A DNA stretch of 64,000 nt from MAG-121220-bin8 sp964433845 (GCA_964433845.1 CAYSTA010000003.1:1-64000), one strand, 5' to 3'. Shown: positions 36,240 to 46,923, counted from the stretch's first letter. Program-made: numbers and translations. The notes: generated by a model not told the origin, from the sequence alone.

Positions 36240-37862
36240 ATGTTAAATGTTTCTAATCTTTCTGTCCAATTTGGAAAAAGAATTTTATTTGATAATGTAA
36301 ATACATCTTTTGTTAAAGGGAATTGCTATGGAGTTATTGGAGCTAATGGCTCAGGAAAATCTACTTTTCTAAAAATCTTATCCAATACATTAGAACCTAA
36401 TTCTGGGACTGTTAATCTTGAACAAGGTAAAAGAATGTCCGTTTTAGAACAAGATCATTTTGCTTTTGATGACAAACAGGTATTAGAAACTGTAATAATG
36501 GGTAATAAAGTATTATTCAATATTAAAAAGGAAATGGATGAAATTTATTCAAAATCTGATTTTTCAGATAAAGATAGTGATAGAGTAGGGGTTCTTCAAC
36601 TAGAATATGAAGAAATGGATGGCTGGAATGCAGAAAGTGATGCCGCCGCACTTTTATCCAATTTAGAGATTAAAGAGGAGCTGCATTATAAATTAATGAA
36701 TGAATTAGATGGAATCCAGAAGGTAAAAGTGTTGTTAGCGCAAGCTTTATTTGGGAATCCTGACGTATTAATAATGGATGAACCTACAAATGATCTAGAT
36801 TTTGAAACTATCAAGTGGTTAGAAGCTTTTATTGCAAATTATGACAATACTGTTATTGTAGTTTCTCACGATAGACATTTTTTAGATTCAGTATGTACGC
36901 ATATTTCTGATATAGATTTTGGAAAAATAAATCATTTTTCTGGAAATTATACTTTTTGGCATGAATCCAGTCAATTAGCTCTTAGACAAAAAACTCAACA
37001 AAACAAAAAAGCCGAAGAGAAGAAAAAAGAATTGGAGGATTTTATTGCTAGGTTTAGTGCAAATGCTTCAAAATCTAAACAAGCAACATCTAGAAAAAAG
37101 ATGCTAGATAATTTAAATATAGAAGACATTAAACCGTCATCTAGAAGATATCCAGCTATTATTTTTGATTCTGAAAGAGAGGCAGGAGATCAAATTTTAA
37201 GTGTAGAAAATTTATCGTTTTCTGATTCTTCTAGTGTTTTATTTGATAATATTAGTTTTAACCTTAATAAAGGTGAAAAGGTTATATTGTATTCTAAAGA
37301 TACCAGGGCAACAACAGCTTTTTATCAAATTATTAATAATGAAATTAAAGCTGATTCTGGGGAATTCAATTGGGGAATAACTACATCACAATCATATTTG
37401 CCACTAGATAACAGTTCTTTCTTTAATAATAAATTATCTTTAGTTGATTGGTTAAGACAATGGTCCAAAACTGATGAAGAAAGAGAAGAAGTATATATTA
37501 GAGGTTTTTTGGGTAAAATGATTTTTAGTGGAGAAGAGGCTTTAAAAACTGCTGATGTACTTTCTGGAGGTGAAAAGGTAAGATGTATGTTGTCTAGAAT
37601 GATGATGCTAAGATCTAATGTTATAATGTTTGATGAACCTACAAGTCATTTGGATTTAGAATCTATAACTGCTTTAAATAATTCTATCAAAAAATTTAAA
37701 GGAAACGTTATTTTAAGTACTCATGATTTTGAATTTGCAAAATCAGTTGGAAATAGAGTTATAGAATTAACTCCTAAAGGTGTAATAGATAGATTGAATG
37801 CATTTGATGACTATATAGCAGACAATAAGATTAAAGATTTGAGAAAGAAGTTATACGCTTAG
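36240..37862 (+). CDS. ABC-F family ATPase (YbiT-like)
   Basis: A soluble protein of 540 residues with two ATPase domains and no membrane segment; ABC-F proteins act on the ribosome. Domain 1 has Walker A GANGSGKST (34-42) and DEPTNDLD, but its signature is LDGIQ (156-160). The linker is lysine-rich (about 245-300). Domain 2 has LSGGE (441-445), DEPTSHLD and H495, but its Walker A position reads YSKDTRATT (351-359) without GK. Thus one composite ATP site looks intact and one degenerate. The ATG at 36240 is preferred over TTG 36201. Confidence 0.9.
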   Translation: MLNVSNLSVQFGKRILFDNVNTSFVKGNCYGVIGANGSGKSTFLKILSNTLEPNSGTVNLEQGKRMSVLEQDHFAFDDKQVLETVIMGNKVLFNIKKEMDEIYSKSDFSDKDSDRVGVLQLEYEEMDGWNAESDAAALLSNLEIKEELHYKLMNELDGIQKVKVLLAQALFGNPDVLIMDEPTNDLDFETIKWLEAFIANYDNTVIVVSHDRHFLDSVCTHISDIDFGKINHFSGNYTFWHESSQLALRQKTQQNKKAEEKKKELEDFIARFSANASKSKQATSRKKMLDNLNIEDIKPSSRRYPAIIFDSEREAGDQILSVENLSFSDSSSVLFDNISFNLNKGEKVILYSKDTRATTAFYQIINNEIKADSGEFNWGITTSQSYLPLDNSSFFNNKLSLVDWLRQWSKTDEEREEVYIRGFLGKMIFSGEEALKTADVLSGGEKVRCMLSRMMMLRSNVIMFDEPTSHLDLESITALNNSIKKFKGNVILSTHDFEFAKSVGNRVIELTPKGVIDRLNAFDDYIADNKIKDLRKKLYA

Positions 37863-38075
37863 GTTTTTTATTACTTGCATTGAATTATCGATCTCATCTT
37901 TATGAACATAAATAGAAGTATGATTTTCTATAATATTTCCAAAACCGGCAAGTCGTGCAGACTCTGATTGATTTTTAACTATTGGATTAATATTAGATTT
38001 TTTTAATTCATGAATGATTCTAATTGATTTAACCAAAGATCCTTCAAATATTAATATAAAATCATCTCTTTTCAC
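37851..38075 (-). CDS. DUF2007-like small protein
   Basis: 74 residues. The layout FEGSLVKSIRIIHELKKSNINPIVKNQSES, then a C-terminal IYVHKDEIDNSMQVI, fits DUF2007 (putative signal-transducing protein; a small ferredoxin-like fold). No membrane segment or signal peptide. It lies 40 bases after pheT and overlaps the end of the ABC-F gene by 12 bases. Function unknown. Confidence 0.75.
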   Translation of the reverse strand: MKRDDFILIFEGSLVKSIRIIHELKKSNINPIVKNQSESARLAGFGNIIENHTSIYVHKDEIDNSMQVIKNLSV

Positions 38076-38115
38076 TTGGTATTAATAATTTTAATTATCA
38101 ATTAAAGATTATATA

Positions 38116-40530
38116 CTATTTATCCCTAAGAATGGCATTAAATTTATTTTCAATTTTTTTTTGAATTTTATTCATTATTTGATTAATATCCTTATCATTC
38201 AAAGTTTTTTCATTGTTTGAAATAGAAAAATTCATAGCATAAGATTTTTTTCCCTTAGGAATTTTTTCTCCTTCATAAACATCAAATAACTTCATATCAA
38301 TTAAATCTTTTATTCCACTTTTAAAAACTAATTCTTTAATATCTGAATAAGTTACATCATTATCAAATATAAATGCAAGGTCTCTATAAACTATTGGAAA
38401 CTTGGAAAGCGGCTTATATTTCTTGAATTCAGTTGATAATAACTCAAGCAAATTGTCTATATCAATAGAAGCATAATAAACTTCTTGATCTATATCAAAT
38501 TTTGATTTTATTTCATAAGAAATATCACCAATGACTGCTAATCTAATCTTATGATAAAATAATCCTAATGCAGAATTAAATCCATCATGATTTATAATCA
38601 TTTCTTTAGTTGAAATAGATAGTTTTAAAAGTATATTAATCACAATATTTTTTAAAGAATAAAAATCAGCTTTTAATGTATCTTGGTTCCAAGATTTAGA
38701 AACGACATCACCAGTATAAATAATAGCTAATCTTCTCTTTTCTGAATTAGAATCACCAATGTTTTCATAGATTTTTCCAAATTCAAAAAATTTTGTGTTT
38801 TTGTTATTTCTATTAATATTATATTTTAAAGTCTTAAGAGAAGACTCTAGTAGAGTAGTTCTAAGTTTAGAAATGTCGGAACTAATAGAATTAATAATTT
38901 CAACACTTTTTCTTTTAAATAAGTTTAAATTATTATTAGTTAAAGAATTATTCATTATTTCATTAAAACCTAATGAATTTAAGTATCTGGAAATAGATTC
39001 TTCTGTCTTATAATAAAGGTTTTTGTCATCAGAATTTATTGAAATAGATAATTTATTAGAAAGATTAATTTCATTAAATCCATAGATCCTTAAAATTTCT
39101 TCGACTACGTCACATTCTCTTGTAACATCATGTCTATATGAAGGAACAGTTATTCCCACACCTGTTTCAGTAATATTATTTATTTTAAAATCAAGTGAAG
39201 TTAAAATGGATTTTATTTCTTCACTAGGTATAGTTTGTCCAATAAGATTATTTGTTTTTTCGTAATTGAGTAATATTGATTTAAGTTCTGGTTTTTTTGG
39301 AAATTCATCAATAACATCACTACATATTGTTCCTCCACATATTTCACAAATCAAAATTGCAGCTCTTTTAAGCGCATAATCGACCATTTCTATATCAATT
39401 CCTCTTTCAAATCTAAAAGAAGCATCACTATTAATTGAATGAGATTTAGCTGTTTTTCTGACTGAAATAGGATTAAAAAAAGCACTTTCTAAAAAAATAG
39501 AATGAGTTTTGTCAGTTATTCCATGATTTTCACCTCCAAAAACACCTGCAATACACATTGGAATGTTTTTATCACATATCATTAGGTCTGTTGCATTTAA
39601 TTTTCTTTCCACACCATCAAGTGTTGTGAAAAGTGTGTTCTTTTTCAAAGTTTTAACTTCTATTGAATTGGATTTAATTTTCTTTAGATCATATGCATGT
39701 AAAGGTTGACCTATTTCATGAAGTATGTAATTTGTTATATCAACAACATTATTAATAGGTGAATGTCCAATTGATTTAAGCTTGTTTTGTAACCAGTTAG
39801 GAGATTTATCAATATTGATATTTTCTATACATATTCCAGAAAATCTAGGAGATAAATCGGTATTATTTACAATAACATTAATTCTTTTCTTTCTAGAATT
39901 AACATGAAATGATGAAATAGAAGGAGTAATTAACTCTGTTTTATAGCCTTTATGCATTAAAGCAGCTCTTAAATCTCGAGCAACACCATAATGACTCATT
40001 GCATCTGATCGATTTGGTGTTAAAGCTAAATCAAAAATAGTATCTTCATAACAATCATAAATATTAGAAATTTTTTTTCCTGCTTTATGTTTATCATCTA
40101 GGACTATTATCCCCTCATGAGAATCACCAATTCCAATTTCATCTTCAGCACAGATCATTCCCTGACTTAATTCACCTCTTATTTTGCTTTTATTAATTTT
40201 AAATTCATCTCCATTTTTAGTATATAAAATTGTACCAACAGTCGCAACTACTACAGTTTGGTTAACATCAACATTAGGTGCTCCACAAACAATTTGAAGA
40301 GGATTTTCACTTCCAATATCGACGGTAGTTAGCTTTAGTCTATCAGCATTAGGATGTTTTATACATGTTAAAACTTTACCTACTATTAAACCCTCTAAAC
40401 CACCTTTAAATTCTTGATATTTATGAATATTTTCTACTTCCAAACCAATATCAGTTAAAATTTCTGACAATTCATCAACTTTAAGGTCAAAATCCAGAAA
40501 TTCTTTTAGCCAATTGTATGATATATTCAT
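38116..40530 (-). CDS. pheT: phenylalanyl-tRNA synthetase beta subunit
   Basis: Charges tRNA-Phe together with PheS. 804 residues in the usual order: N-terminal B1 domain, tRNA-binding EMAP-like domain (about 40-150, VGKVLTCIKHPNADRL and IVCGAPNV), B3/4 editing domain (about 205-400), B5, catalytic-like core, and C-terminal FDX-ACB domain (about 710-804, KFPIVYRDLAFI). pheS is not adjacent, as in many Bacteroidota. It follows recG by 63 bases. Confidence 0.97.
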   Translation of the reverse strand: MNISYNWLKEFLDFDLKVDELSEILTDIGLEVENIHKYQEFKGGLEGLIVGKVLTCIKHPNADRLKLTTVDIGSENPLQIVCGAPNVDVNQTVVVATVGTILYTKNGDEFKINKSKIRGELSQGMICAEDEIGIGDSHEGIIVLDDKHKAGKKISNIYDCYEDTIFDLALTPNRSDAMSHYGVARDLRAALMHKGYKTELITPSISSFHVNSRKKRINVIVNNTDLSPRFSGICIENINIDKSPNWLQNKLKSIGHSPINNVVDITNYILHEIGQPLHAYDLKKIKSNSIEVKTLKKNTLFTTLDGVERKLNATDLMICDKNIPMCIAGVFGGENHGITDKTHSIFLESAFFNPISVRKTAKSHSINSDASFRFERGIDIEMVDYALKRAAILICEICGGTICSDVIDEFPKKPELKSILLNYEKTNNLIGQTIPSEEIKSILTSLDFKINNITETGVGITVPSYRHDVTRECDVVEEILRIYGFNEINLSNKLSISINSDDKNLYYKTEESISRYLNSLGFNEIMNNSLTNNNLNLFKRKSVEIINSISSDISKLRTTLLESSLKTLKYNINRNNKNTKFFEFGKIYENIGDSNSEKRRLAIIYTGDVVSKSWNQDTLKADFYSLKNIVINILLKLSISTKEMIINHDGFNSALGLFYHKIRLAVIGDISYEIKSKFDIDQEVYYASIDIDNLLELLSTEFKKYKPLSKFPIVYRDLAFIFDNDVTYSDIKELVFKSGIKDLIDMKLFDVYEGEKIPKGKKSYAMNFSISNNEKTLNDKDINQIMNKIQKKIENKFNAILRDK

Positions 40531-40593
40531 TCTTTGAAGATTAATTGTAAAGATACAATTATGAAAATTTAATTTTCAATATTTTTTAAATAA

Positions 40594-42699
40594 TTAACTA
40601 ATGTGCTTCCAAAGAATACTATTTTTATTAATTCTTGAATATTCTTCTTTAATTTCTTTATTATCAATATGTTTTAATTGAGGATCTTTTTCAATCAAAA
40701 TCTTTGCATCCCTCCTGGCAACATCTAATATTTCTTTATCCTTTATTAAATCTGCAATTTTAAAATTTAGTAAACCACTTTGTTGTGTGCCAAGTATATT
40801 TCCAGGTCCTCTTAAATTCATATCAACCTCAGCTATTTTAAATCCATCATTCGTATTAGTCATAGTTTTTATTCTTGTTTTAGCATCATTACTAATTCTT
40901 TCCTTGGTCATTAATATACAATAACTGATTTCCGAACCCCTTCCAACCCTTCCTCTTAATTGATGTAATTGTGATAAACCAAATCTTTCTGCACTTTCAA
41001 CAATCATAACTGAAGCATTTGGAATATTTACACCTACTTCTATAACTGTTGTAGAAACCATAATTTGAGTTTCTCCTTTTTTAAATCTATTCATCTCATA
41101 CACCTTATCTTCTGGTTTCATTCTTCCATGTAAAATACTTATTTGATATTTATCTTTTGGGAACTCTCTTTCGATACTTTCATAACCATCCATTAGATCC
41201 TTATAATCCATTTTTTTAGATTCTTCAATGAGGGGATAAACAATATATATTTGTCTGCCTTTTTTTATTTCATCCTTTAAAAATTTAAAGACTTGTAATC
41301 TTTTTTTATCTGTTCTATATACAGTTTTAACAGGTTTTCTTCCAGGTGGCAATTCATCAATTATTGAAATATCTAAATCACCATACACACTCATAGCTAA
41401 AGTTCTAGGTATCGGTGTTGCGGTCATTACTAATATATGAGGAGGTGTAGTATTCTTTTTCCATAATTTTGATCGTTGAGCAACTCCAAATCTGTGTTGT
41501 TCATCTATAATTGCAAGTCCTAAATTTTTAAAAACAACTTTGTCTTCTAATATTGCATGAGTTCCAATCAAAATATTTATTTCTCCATTTTTTAATTCTT
41601 TAAATAGAACACCTCTTTCTTTTTTACTTGTAGAACCAGTTAATAGTTTAATATTTAAATTAAGTCCTATTAAAGAATTGCTTATGCTGTTATAATGTTG
41701 TTGAGCTAATATTTCGGTAGGAGCTATTATAGTAGACTGATAGAAATTATCTATTGCAATTAAACATGATAATAATGCTACAATGGTTTTTCCAGAACCA
41801 ACATCTCCTTGAAGGAGTCTATTCATCTGTGCATTACTTGAAAAATCTTTTCTTATTTCTTTAATAACAATCTTTTGAGCATTAGTAAGTTCAAAGTCAA
41901 GGTTATTATGATAAAAAGAATTAAAAAAAGATCCAACTTTAGAAAAATTAAAGCCTTTAAATTTATTTTTATTTATTAAGTTTTTAAATAAGAATTGTAA
42001 TTGAATAAAAAAAAACTCTTCATATTTTAATCTAAATTGAGCTTTACTTAATAGTTTTTGATTTTTTGGAAAATGAATGTTATATAAAGCTTCGTATTTT
42101 GAAATAAAATCATGCTTTTCATTTATCCTTCTATTTAAATTTTCTTTGAAGGATTTTTCTGATTTATCAAAAATGTTAAAAATCAAATCAGTAAATAATT
42201 TATTATTAATTCCTTTTGAAAGAAGAGACTCCGTTGAACTATAAATTGGGAGTAAATTATTTTTTAATGTCTTAATGTGTTTTTCAAGTAGTTCTATTTC
42301 AGGATGTATAATTGAAAATTTATTATTAAACCAATTTAATTTTCCATAGACAACATATTTGTGATTAACCTTTAGTGATTTTTCTATCCATTTAATTCCT
42401 CTAAACCAGACAATTTCAATTTCTCCATTATCATCAGAAAATAAACTAATTAATCTCTTTTTTTTTGAATTATCTGAATGTCTAAAATCAACAAATCTTC
42501 CTATTATCTGTACATATGAATTAGTGTTTTCTAAATCTGAAATTTTATGATATTTTGTTCTATCAATATATCTAAAAGGAAAAAAATTAAGTAAATCTTC
42601 ATACGTAAAAATTTTTAGTTCTGATTTTAATAAATCTGCTCTATTTGGTCCAACTCCCTTTAAATAATCAATAGGTGTAAATAAATAATTTTGTTTCAC
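40594..42699 (-). CDS. recG: ATP-dependent DNA helicase RecG
   Basis: Remodels stalled replication forks and Holliday junctions. About 701 residues from the GTG at 42697-42699, which gives the usual N-terminus (QNYLFTPIDYLKGVGPNRADLL, shown in part). A longer frame reaches a TTG at 42759 but adds 20 residues not expected in the family. Wedge/OB domain, then Walker A GDVGSGKT, DEQHRFGV, TATPIPRT and LRGRVGRG. Divergent from uvrD and followed by pheT. Confidence 0.95.
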   Translation of the reverse strand: MKQNYLFTPIDYLKGVGPNRADLLKSELKIFTYEDLLNFFPFRYIDRTKYHKISDLENTNSYVQIIGRFVDFRHSDNSKKKRLISLFSDDNGEIEIVWFRGIKWIEKSLKVNHKYVVYGKLNWFNNKFSIIHPEIELLEKHIKTLKNNLLPIYSSTESLLSKGINNKLFTDLIFNIFDKSEKSFKENLNRRINEKHDFISKYEALYNIHFPKNQKLLSKAQFRLKYEEFFFIQLQFLFKNLINKNKFKGFNFSKVGSFFNSFYHNNLDFELTNAQKIVIKEIRKDFSSNAQMNRLLQGDVGSGKTIVALLSCLIAIDNFYQSTIIAPTEILAQQHYNSISNSLIGLNLNIKLLTGSTSKKERGVLFKELKNGEINILIGTHAILEDKVVFKNLGLAIIDEQHRFGVAQRSKLWKKNTTPPHILVMTATPIPRTLAMSVYGDLDISIIDELPPGRKPVKTVYRTDKKRLQVFKFLKDEIKKGRQIYIVYPLIEESKKMDYKDLMDGYESIEREFPKDKYQISILHGRMKPEDKVYEMNRFKKGETQIMVSTTVIEVGVNIPNASVMIVESAERFGLSQLHQLRGRVGRGSEISYCILMTKERISNDAKTRIKTMTNTNDGFKIAEVDMNLRGPGNILGTQQSGLLNFKIADLIKDKEILDVARRDAKILIEKDPQLKHIDNKEIKEEYSRINKNSILWKHIS

Positions 42700-42777
42700 A
42701 ACACTAATATAATTTATTAACTTTATAAGGTAAAATATCTTAATAAAATCACTAATCAAGTCAAATACTTATTTTAG

Positions 42778-45039
42778 TTGGAAGACTACCTAGCTCAATT
42801 AAACGAATCTCAAAAATTACCAACAATACATAAAAATGGTCCTGTGATGGTAATTGCAGGTGCGGGATCTGGTAAAACTAGAGTTTTAACATACAGAATT
42901 GCTTATTTAATTGAAATGGGGGTAGACCCATTCTCAATATTAGCATTAACATTTACCAATAAAGCTGCTAGAGAAATGAAATCAAGGATTTCTCAAATTG
43001 TTGGAGAAAGTGAATCAAAAAGTTTATGGATGGGAACATTTCATTCTGTCTTTGCAAGGATTTTGAGGTCTGAATCTGAACATTTGGGTTATTCATCTAA
43101 TTTCACAATATATGATACACAAGATTCCGATAGGTTAATAGCAACAATAATTAAAGAATTAAAACTAGATAAGGATTTATATAAATATAAAAGTATTAGA
43201 AACAGAATTTCATCACTAAAAAACAGTCTTGTTACAGTAAAGGCATATTTAAATAATTCTGAGCTTATTCAGCAAGACAATGAATCAAGAAGACCTATGT
43301 TTGGAAAAGTCTATCAAACATATGTGAATAGGTGTTTTAAAGCTTCAGCAATGGATTTTGATGACCTTTTATTAAAAACTAATGAATTATTAAATAGATT
43401 TCCTGAAATTTTGTCAAAATATCAAGAAAGATTTAAATATATCCATGTAGATGAATATCAAGATACAAATCATTCACAGTATTTAATTGTAAAAGCTTTA
43501 GCTGATAAATATGAAAATCTATGTGTTGTTGGAGATGATGCACAAAGTATATATGGTTTTAGAGGAGCAAACATTGAAAATATATTGAGTTTTCAAAAAG
43601 ATTATCCAAATTCTACTATTTACAGATTAGAACAAAATTATAGGTCTACTAAAAATATAGTTAATGCTGCAAATTCAGTTATAAATCAAAATATTAACAA
43701 ATTAGACAAAAAAGTATGGACTGAAAATGAAAGTGGTGAAAAAATTCAAATAAATCAGTCAATTACAGATTCAGAAGAGGGTAGGTTTGTTGCATCAAAT
43801 ATTTTTGAAAATAAAAATAATTTACAATTAAATAATGATTCTTTTGCAGTTTTGTATAGAACAAATGCACAATCAAGGTCAATAGAAGATGCATTAAGAA
43901 GAAAAAATATTTTATATCAAGTTTATGGAGGACTTTCTTTCTATCAAAGAAAAGAAATAAAAGATGTTTTAGCATATTTAAGAGTAATTGTAAACCCAAA
44001 TGATGAAGAAAGTATAAAAAGGATAATAAATTTTCCAACTAGAGGAATAGGCCAAACAACAGTAGATAAATTGTTAGTTTATTCAAATGAAAATGAAATT
44101 ACCTTGTATAATACTTTAGAAATAATAAACTCAAGTGAAATAAACATCAATTCTGGAATTAAAAATAAATTAAATGAATTTTTATTATTAATAAAAAATT
44201 TTCAATTATTAAATAAAAAATTAAATGCATTAGAGATAGTGCAGGAAGTTCTTAAAAGGATTGGCATCATAAATATTTTGAAATCTGAAGGAACTCCAGA
44301 ATCAATTAGTAGGATTGAGAATATAGAGGAACTAGTTAATGGTATTAAGGACTTTATTGAAGGTCAGGAAGAGGTCGTGAGTTCAACAGGAGCATTAAGT
44401 GATTTTTTGGAAGATATTGCTTTAGTATCAGAATTAGATAAAGATATTAGTGAATCTGAAAAAAGAGTATCATTAATGACTATTCATCTAGCTAAAGGAC
44501 TCGAATTCAATCATGTATATATAGTTGGACTAGAAGAAGACCTTTTCCCTTCTGCATTAAGTTCAACAACTAGAGCTGATCTTGAAGAAGAAAGAAGGTT
44601 GTTTTATGTAGCTATTACAAGGGCAAAAAAGAAATTAACAATATCATTTGCTAAAACAAGATATAGATGGGGAAAATTAAACGATTGTGAACCAAGTAGA
44701 TTTGTTAATGAAATAGATAAAAAATATACAAATTTTAATATTTCAAATTTATCAATCTCATCATCATTTAAAACAAAAAATAGTGATAAGCTAAGGTTTA
44801 TAAAACCCAAAACTAAAAAAAATCTAAAGTCCTTAAGAAACAGTTCTAATAACAATCATGATAATTCAAATTATATAGATATTCAAAAGGGAGATGTTAT
44901 AATTCACAATCGATTTGGAAAAGGAAAAGTAGTATATACTGAAGGTTCAGGTTTTGATAAAAAAGCTGAAGTAGAATTTGAAACTAGTGGTATAAAAAAA
45001 ATATTGTTAAAGTTTGCTAAATATGAAATAATAAAATAG
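42778..45039 (+). CDS. uvrD: DNA helicase II, UvrD/PcrA type
   Basis: Superfamily-1 3'-5' helicase of nucleotide excision and mismatch repair. 753 residues. Walker A AGAGSGKT near 28-35, TFTNKAA, VDEYQDTN (Walker B), GDDAQSIYGFRGA, LEQNYRS, and TIHLAKGLEF with AITRAKKKL. The C-terminal Tudor-like segment (GDVIIHNRFGKGKVV) is the PcrA-type RNA polymerase-binding domain. The start is TTG. It ends 2 bases from the end of the convergent DEAD-box gene. Confidence 0.96.
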   Translation: MEDYLAQLNESQKLPTIHKNGPVMVIAGAGSGKTRVLTYRIAYLIEMGVDPFSILALTFTNKAAREMKSRISQIVGESESKSLWMGTFHSVFARILRSESEHLGYSSNFTIYDTQDSDRLIATIIKELKLDKDLYKYKSIRNRISSLKNSLVTVKAYLNNSELIQQDNESRRPMFGKVYQTYVNRCFKASAMDFDDLLLKTNELLNRFPEILSKYQERFKYIHVDEYQDTNHSQYLIVKALADKYENLCVVGDDAQSIYGFRGANIENILSFQKDYPNSTIYRLEQNYRSTKNIVNAANSVINQNINKLDKKVWTENESGEKIQINQSITDSEEGRFVASNIFENKNNLQLNNDSFAVLYRTNAQSRSIEDALRRKNILYQVYGGLSFYQRKEIKDVLAYLRVIVNPNDEESIKRIINFPTRGIGQTTVDKLLVYSNENEITLYNTLEIINSSEININSGIKNKLNEFLLLIKNFQLLNKKLNALEIVQEVLKRIGIINILKSEGTPESISRIENIEELVNGIKDFIEGQEEVVSSTGALSDFLEDIALVSELDKDISESEKRVSLMTIHLAKGLEFNHVYIVGLEEDLFPSALSSTTRADLEEERRLFYVAITRAKKKLTISFAKTRYRWGKLNDCEPSRFVNEIDKKYTNFNISNLSISSSFKTKNSDKLRFIKPKTKKNLKSLRNSSNNNHDNSNYIDIQKGDVIIHNRFGKGKVVYTEGSGFDKKAEVEFETSGIKKILLKFAKYEIIK

Positions 45040-45041
45040 AA

Positions 45042-46790
45042 TTAAAATCTATTTTTATTCATTTTCTTTTTTCTTTTAAACTTAACATTGTCTCTGAAAG
45101 TATAATTTTTATCTGATCTTTTCTTTCGTTTCTTTTTAAAAGAGAATGTTTTATTTTTTTTTCTTTTTGAAAACTTCTTTCCAATCTCTTCTTTTGTTTC
45201 AATTATTTTTAAGACAATATCATTATAATCTATTTTTTTTATTTTATCAATTAAATCAGATTTAACTTTAGAATCAATCTCAAAGATTGTATACGATTCT
45301 CTAATATCTATTCCACCAATCTCAATTTCATTAGATTTTAAAGCCCTATTTATAATTGATATTAGCTCAATTGGAGAAAGACCTTGTTTTCTTCCAACAT
45401 TTATTGAAAAATTTAAAAAAGGTTCTCTATTAACTTTCTTTTTATTATGTTTTGATGCTCTATTATTATTTATATCTCCTGAATTTTTATAATAATCCAA
45501 AAACCTGTTAAATTCCGCAGACACAAAGTGTTTTATTAAATCCTCTCTACTTAACGATTTAAGTTTGTTATATATATCATTAAGGAATGGTTCAATTTGT
45601 TTTTCATCAACATCAACTTTTTCAATTTTTTCAATTAATTTATAGAGTTGTTTAGAACAAATGTCTTTGCCTGAAGGGATATCTTTATTTATGAACTTAA
45701 TTTGAAACTTATGTTCAATTAATTGAATTTTTCTTCCATCTCTAGAATTTGTTATTGCAATAGATATTCCTTTCTTGCCTGCTCTTCCAGTTCTTCCACT
45801 CCGATGAATGTATACTTCGGGATCATCTGGAAGTGAATAATTAATAACATGAGTAAGATCATCAACATCTAAACCTCTTGCCGCAACATCTGTTGCAATT
45901 AAAAGCTCTAATGATCTATTTCTAAATCTAGACATTACCTCATCTCTTTGATTTTGTGATAAATCTCCATGAATAGCATCTGCATTATAACCTTCATTAA
46001 TAAATTTATTTGCTATATCCTTTGTTTCACGTCTAGTTCTACAAAATACAATTCCATAAATACTTGGATTGAAATCAGAAATTCTTTTTAATGCCTCATA
46101 TTTATACTTAGAACTAATATTATAAATATGATGTTCAACATTTACAGCTCCAGAATTAACTTTAGATACAGAAATTTCTTTTGCTCCCTTCATGTACTTT
46201 TTTGAAATAGATAAAACTTCTTTAGACATAGTAGCAGAAAATAACATTGTCTGTCTGTTTTTAGAAGTTTTATGTAATATAAAATCTAAATCCTCCTTAA
46301 AACCCATACTCAACATTTCATCTGCTTCATCTAATACAACTTTATTAACTAAATTTAATTTTAATATTTTTCTATTAATTAAATCTTTTGTTCTTCCAGG
46401 TGTTCCTATAATAATTTGTGCTCCTTTTTTGATTGATTTAGCTTGATTTTCAATACTAACTCCTCCATATACAGGAACAGTTTTAATATCTTTAATGTAT
46501 TTAGAAAATGAAATAATATCTTTAGAAATTTGGATACATAATTCTCTAGTAGGACACAAAACTATTACTTGAACTTGTTTAAGTTTAAAATCTATTTCTT
46601 GAATTGATGGTAAACCAAATGCAGCAGTTTTTCCAGTTCCAGTTTGAGCTAATGCAATTAAATCTATATTGTTTTCCAACAAAAAAGGAATGCATTGCTT
46701 TTGAATTGGAGTAGGGGTTTTGTAACCTAATTCTTTAATTGATTTAATTAATTCTTTGTTTAAACCTATTTTCTTAAAACCTGACATCAA
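45042..46790 (-). CDS. DEAD-box RNA helicase with DbpA-type C-terminal domain
   Basis: 582 residues. Motifs: Q motif TPTPIQKQ, AQTGTGKT, PTRELC, DEAD, SAT, and HRSGRTGR. After the helicase core (about 1-370), residues 450-530 match the DbpA/CsdA RNA-binding domain (FSINVGRKQGLSP, IGGIDIRES), and the last 50 residues are a Lys/Arg tail. Likely role in ribosome assembly or cold adaptation, as for CsdA/DeaD. Its start lies 133 bases from the OmpA gene end, with a terminator between. Confidence 0.92.
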   Translation of the reverse strand: MMSGFKKIGLNKELIKSIKELGYKTPTPIQKQCIPFLLENNIDLIALAQTGTGKTAAFGLPSIQEIDFKLKQVQVIVLCPTRELCIQISKDIISFSKYIKDIKTVPVYGGVSIENQAKSIKKGAQIIIGTPGRTKDLINRKILKLNLVNKVVLDEADEMLSMGFKEDLDFILHKTSKNRQTMLFSATMSKEVLSISKKYMKGAKEISVSKVNSGAVNVEHHIYNISSKYKYEALKRISDFNPSIYGIVFCRTRRETKDIANKFINEGYNADAIHGDLSQNQRDEVMSRFRNRSLELLIATDVAARGLDVDDLTHVINYSLPDDPEVYIHRSGRTGRAGKKGISIAITNSRDGRKIQLIEHKFQIKFINKDIPSGKDICSKQLYKLIEKIEKVDVDEKQIEPFLNDIYNKLKSLSREDLIKHFVSAEFNRFLDYYKNSGDINNNRASKHNKKKVNREPFLNFSINVGRKQGLSPIELISIINRALKSNEIEIGGIDIRESYTIFEIDSKVKSDLIDKIKKIDYNDIVLKIIETKEEIGKKFSKRKKNKTFSFKKKRKKRSDKNYTFRDNVKFKRKKKMNKNRF

Positions 46791-46872
46791 TTATTTTTGG
46801 CTGCAAATGTCGACTATTATATTGGGTATTATCTATTTTATTATATTTTTTTTATTTAGTTAAAATCAGATC

Positions 46873-46903
46873 AAAAAAAAACACACCTAAATGGTGTGTT
46901 TTT
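46873..46903 (-). terminator. intrinsic terminator of the OmpA-like lipoprotein gene
   Basis: ACACACC (46881-46887) pairs with GGTGTGT (46893-46899) around 5 bases, extended by flanking A/T pairs. Read leftward, it follows the OmpA stop (46924) by about 20 bases and ends in a run of T residues. It is symmetrical enough to work both ways, but only the leftward gene needs it. Confidence 0.75.
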
Positions 46904-46923
46904 AATTAATTAAATTTTATATT

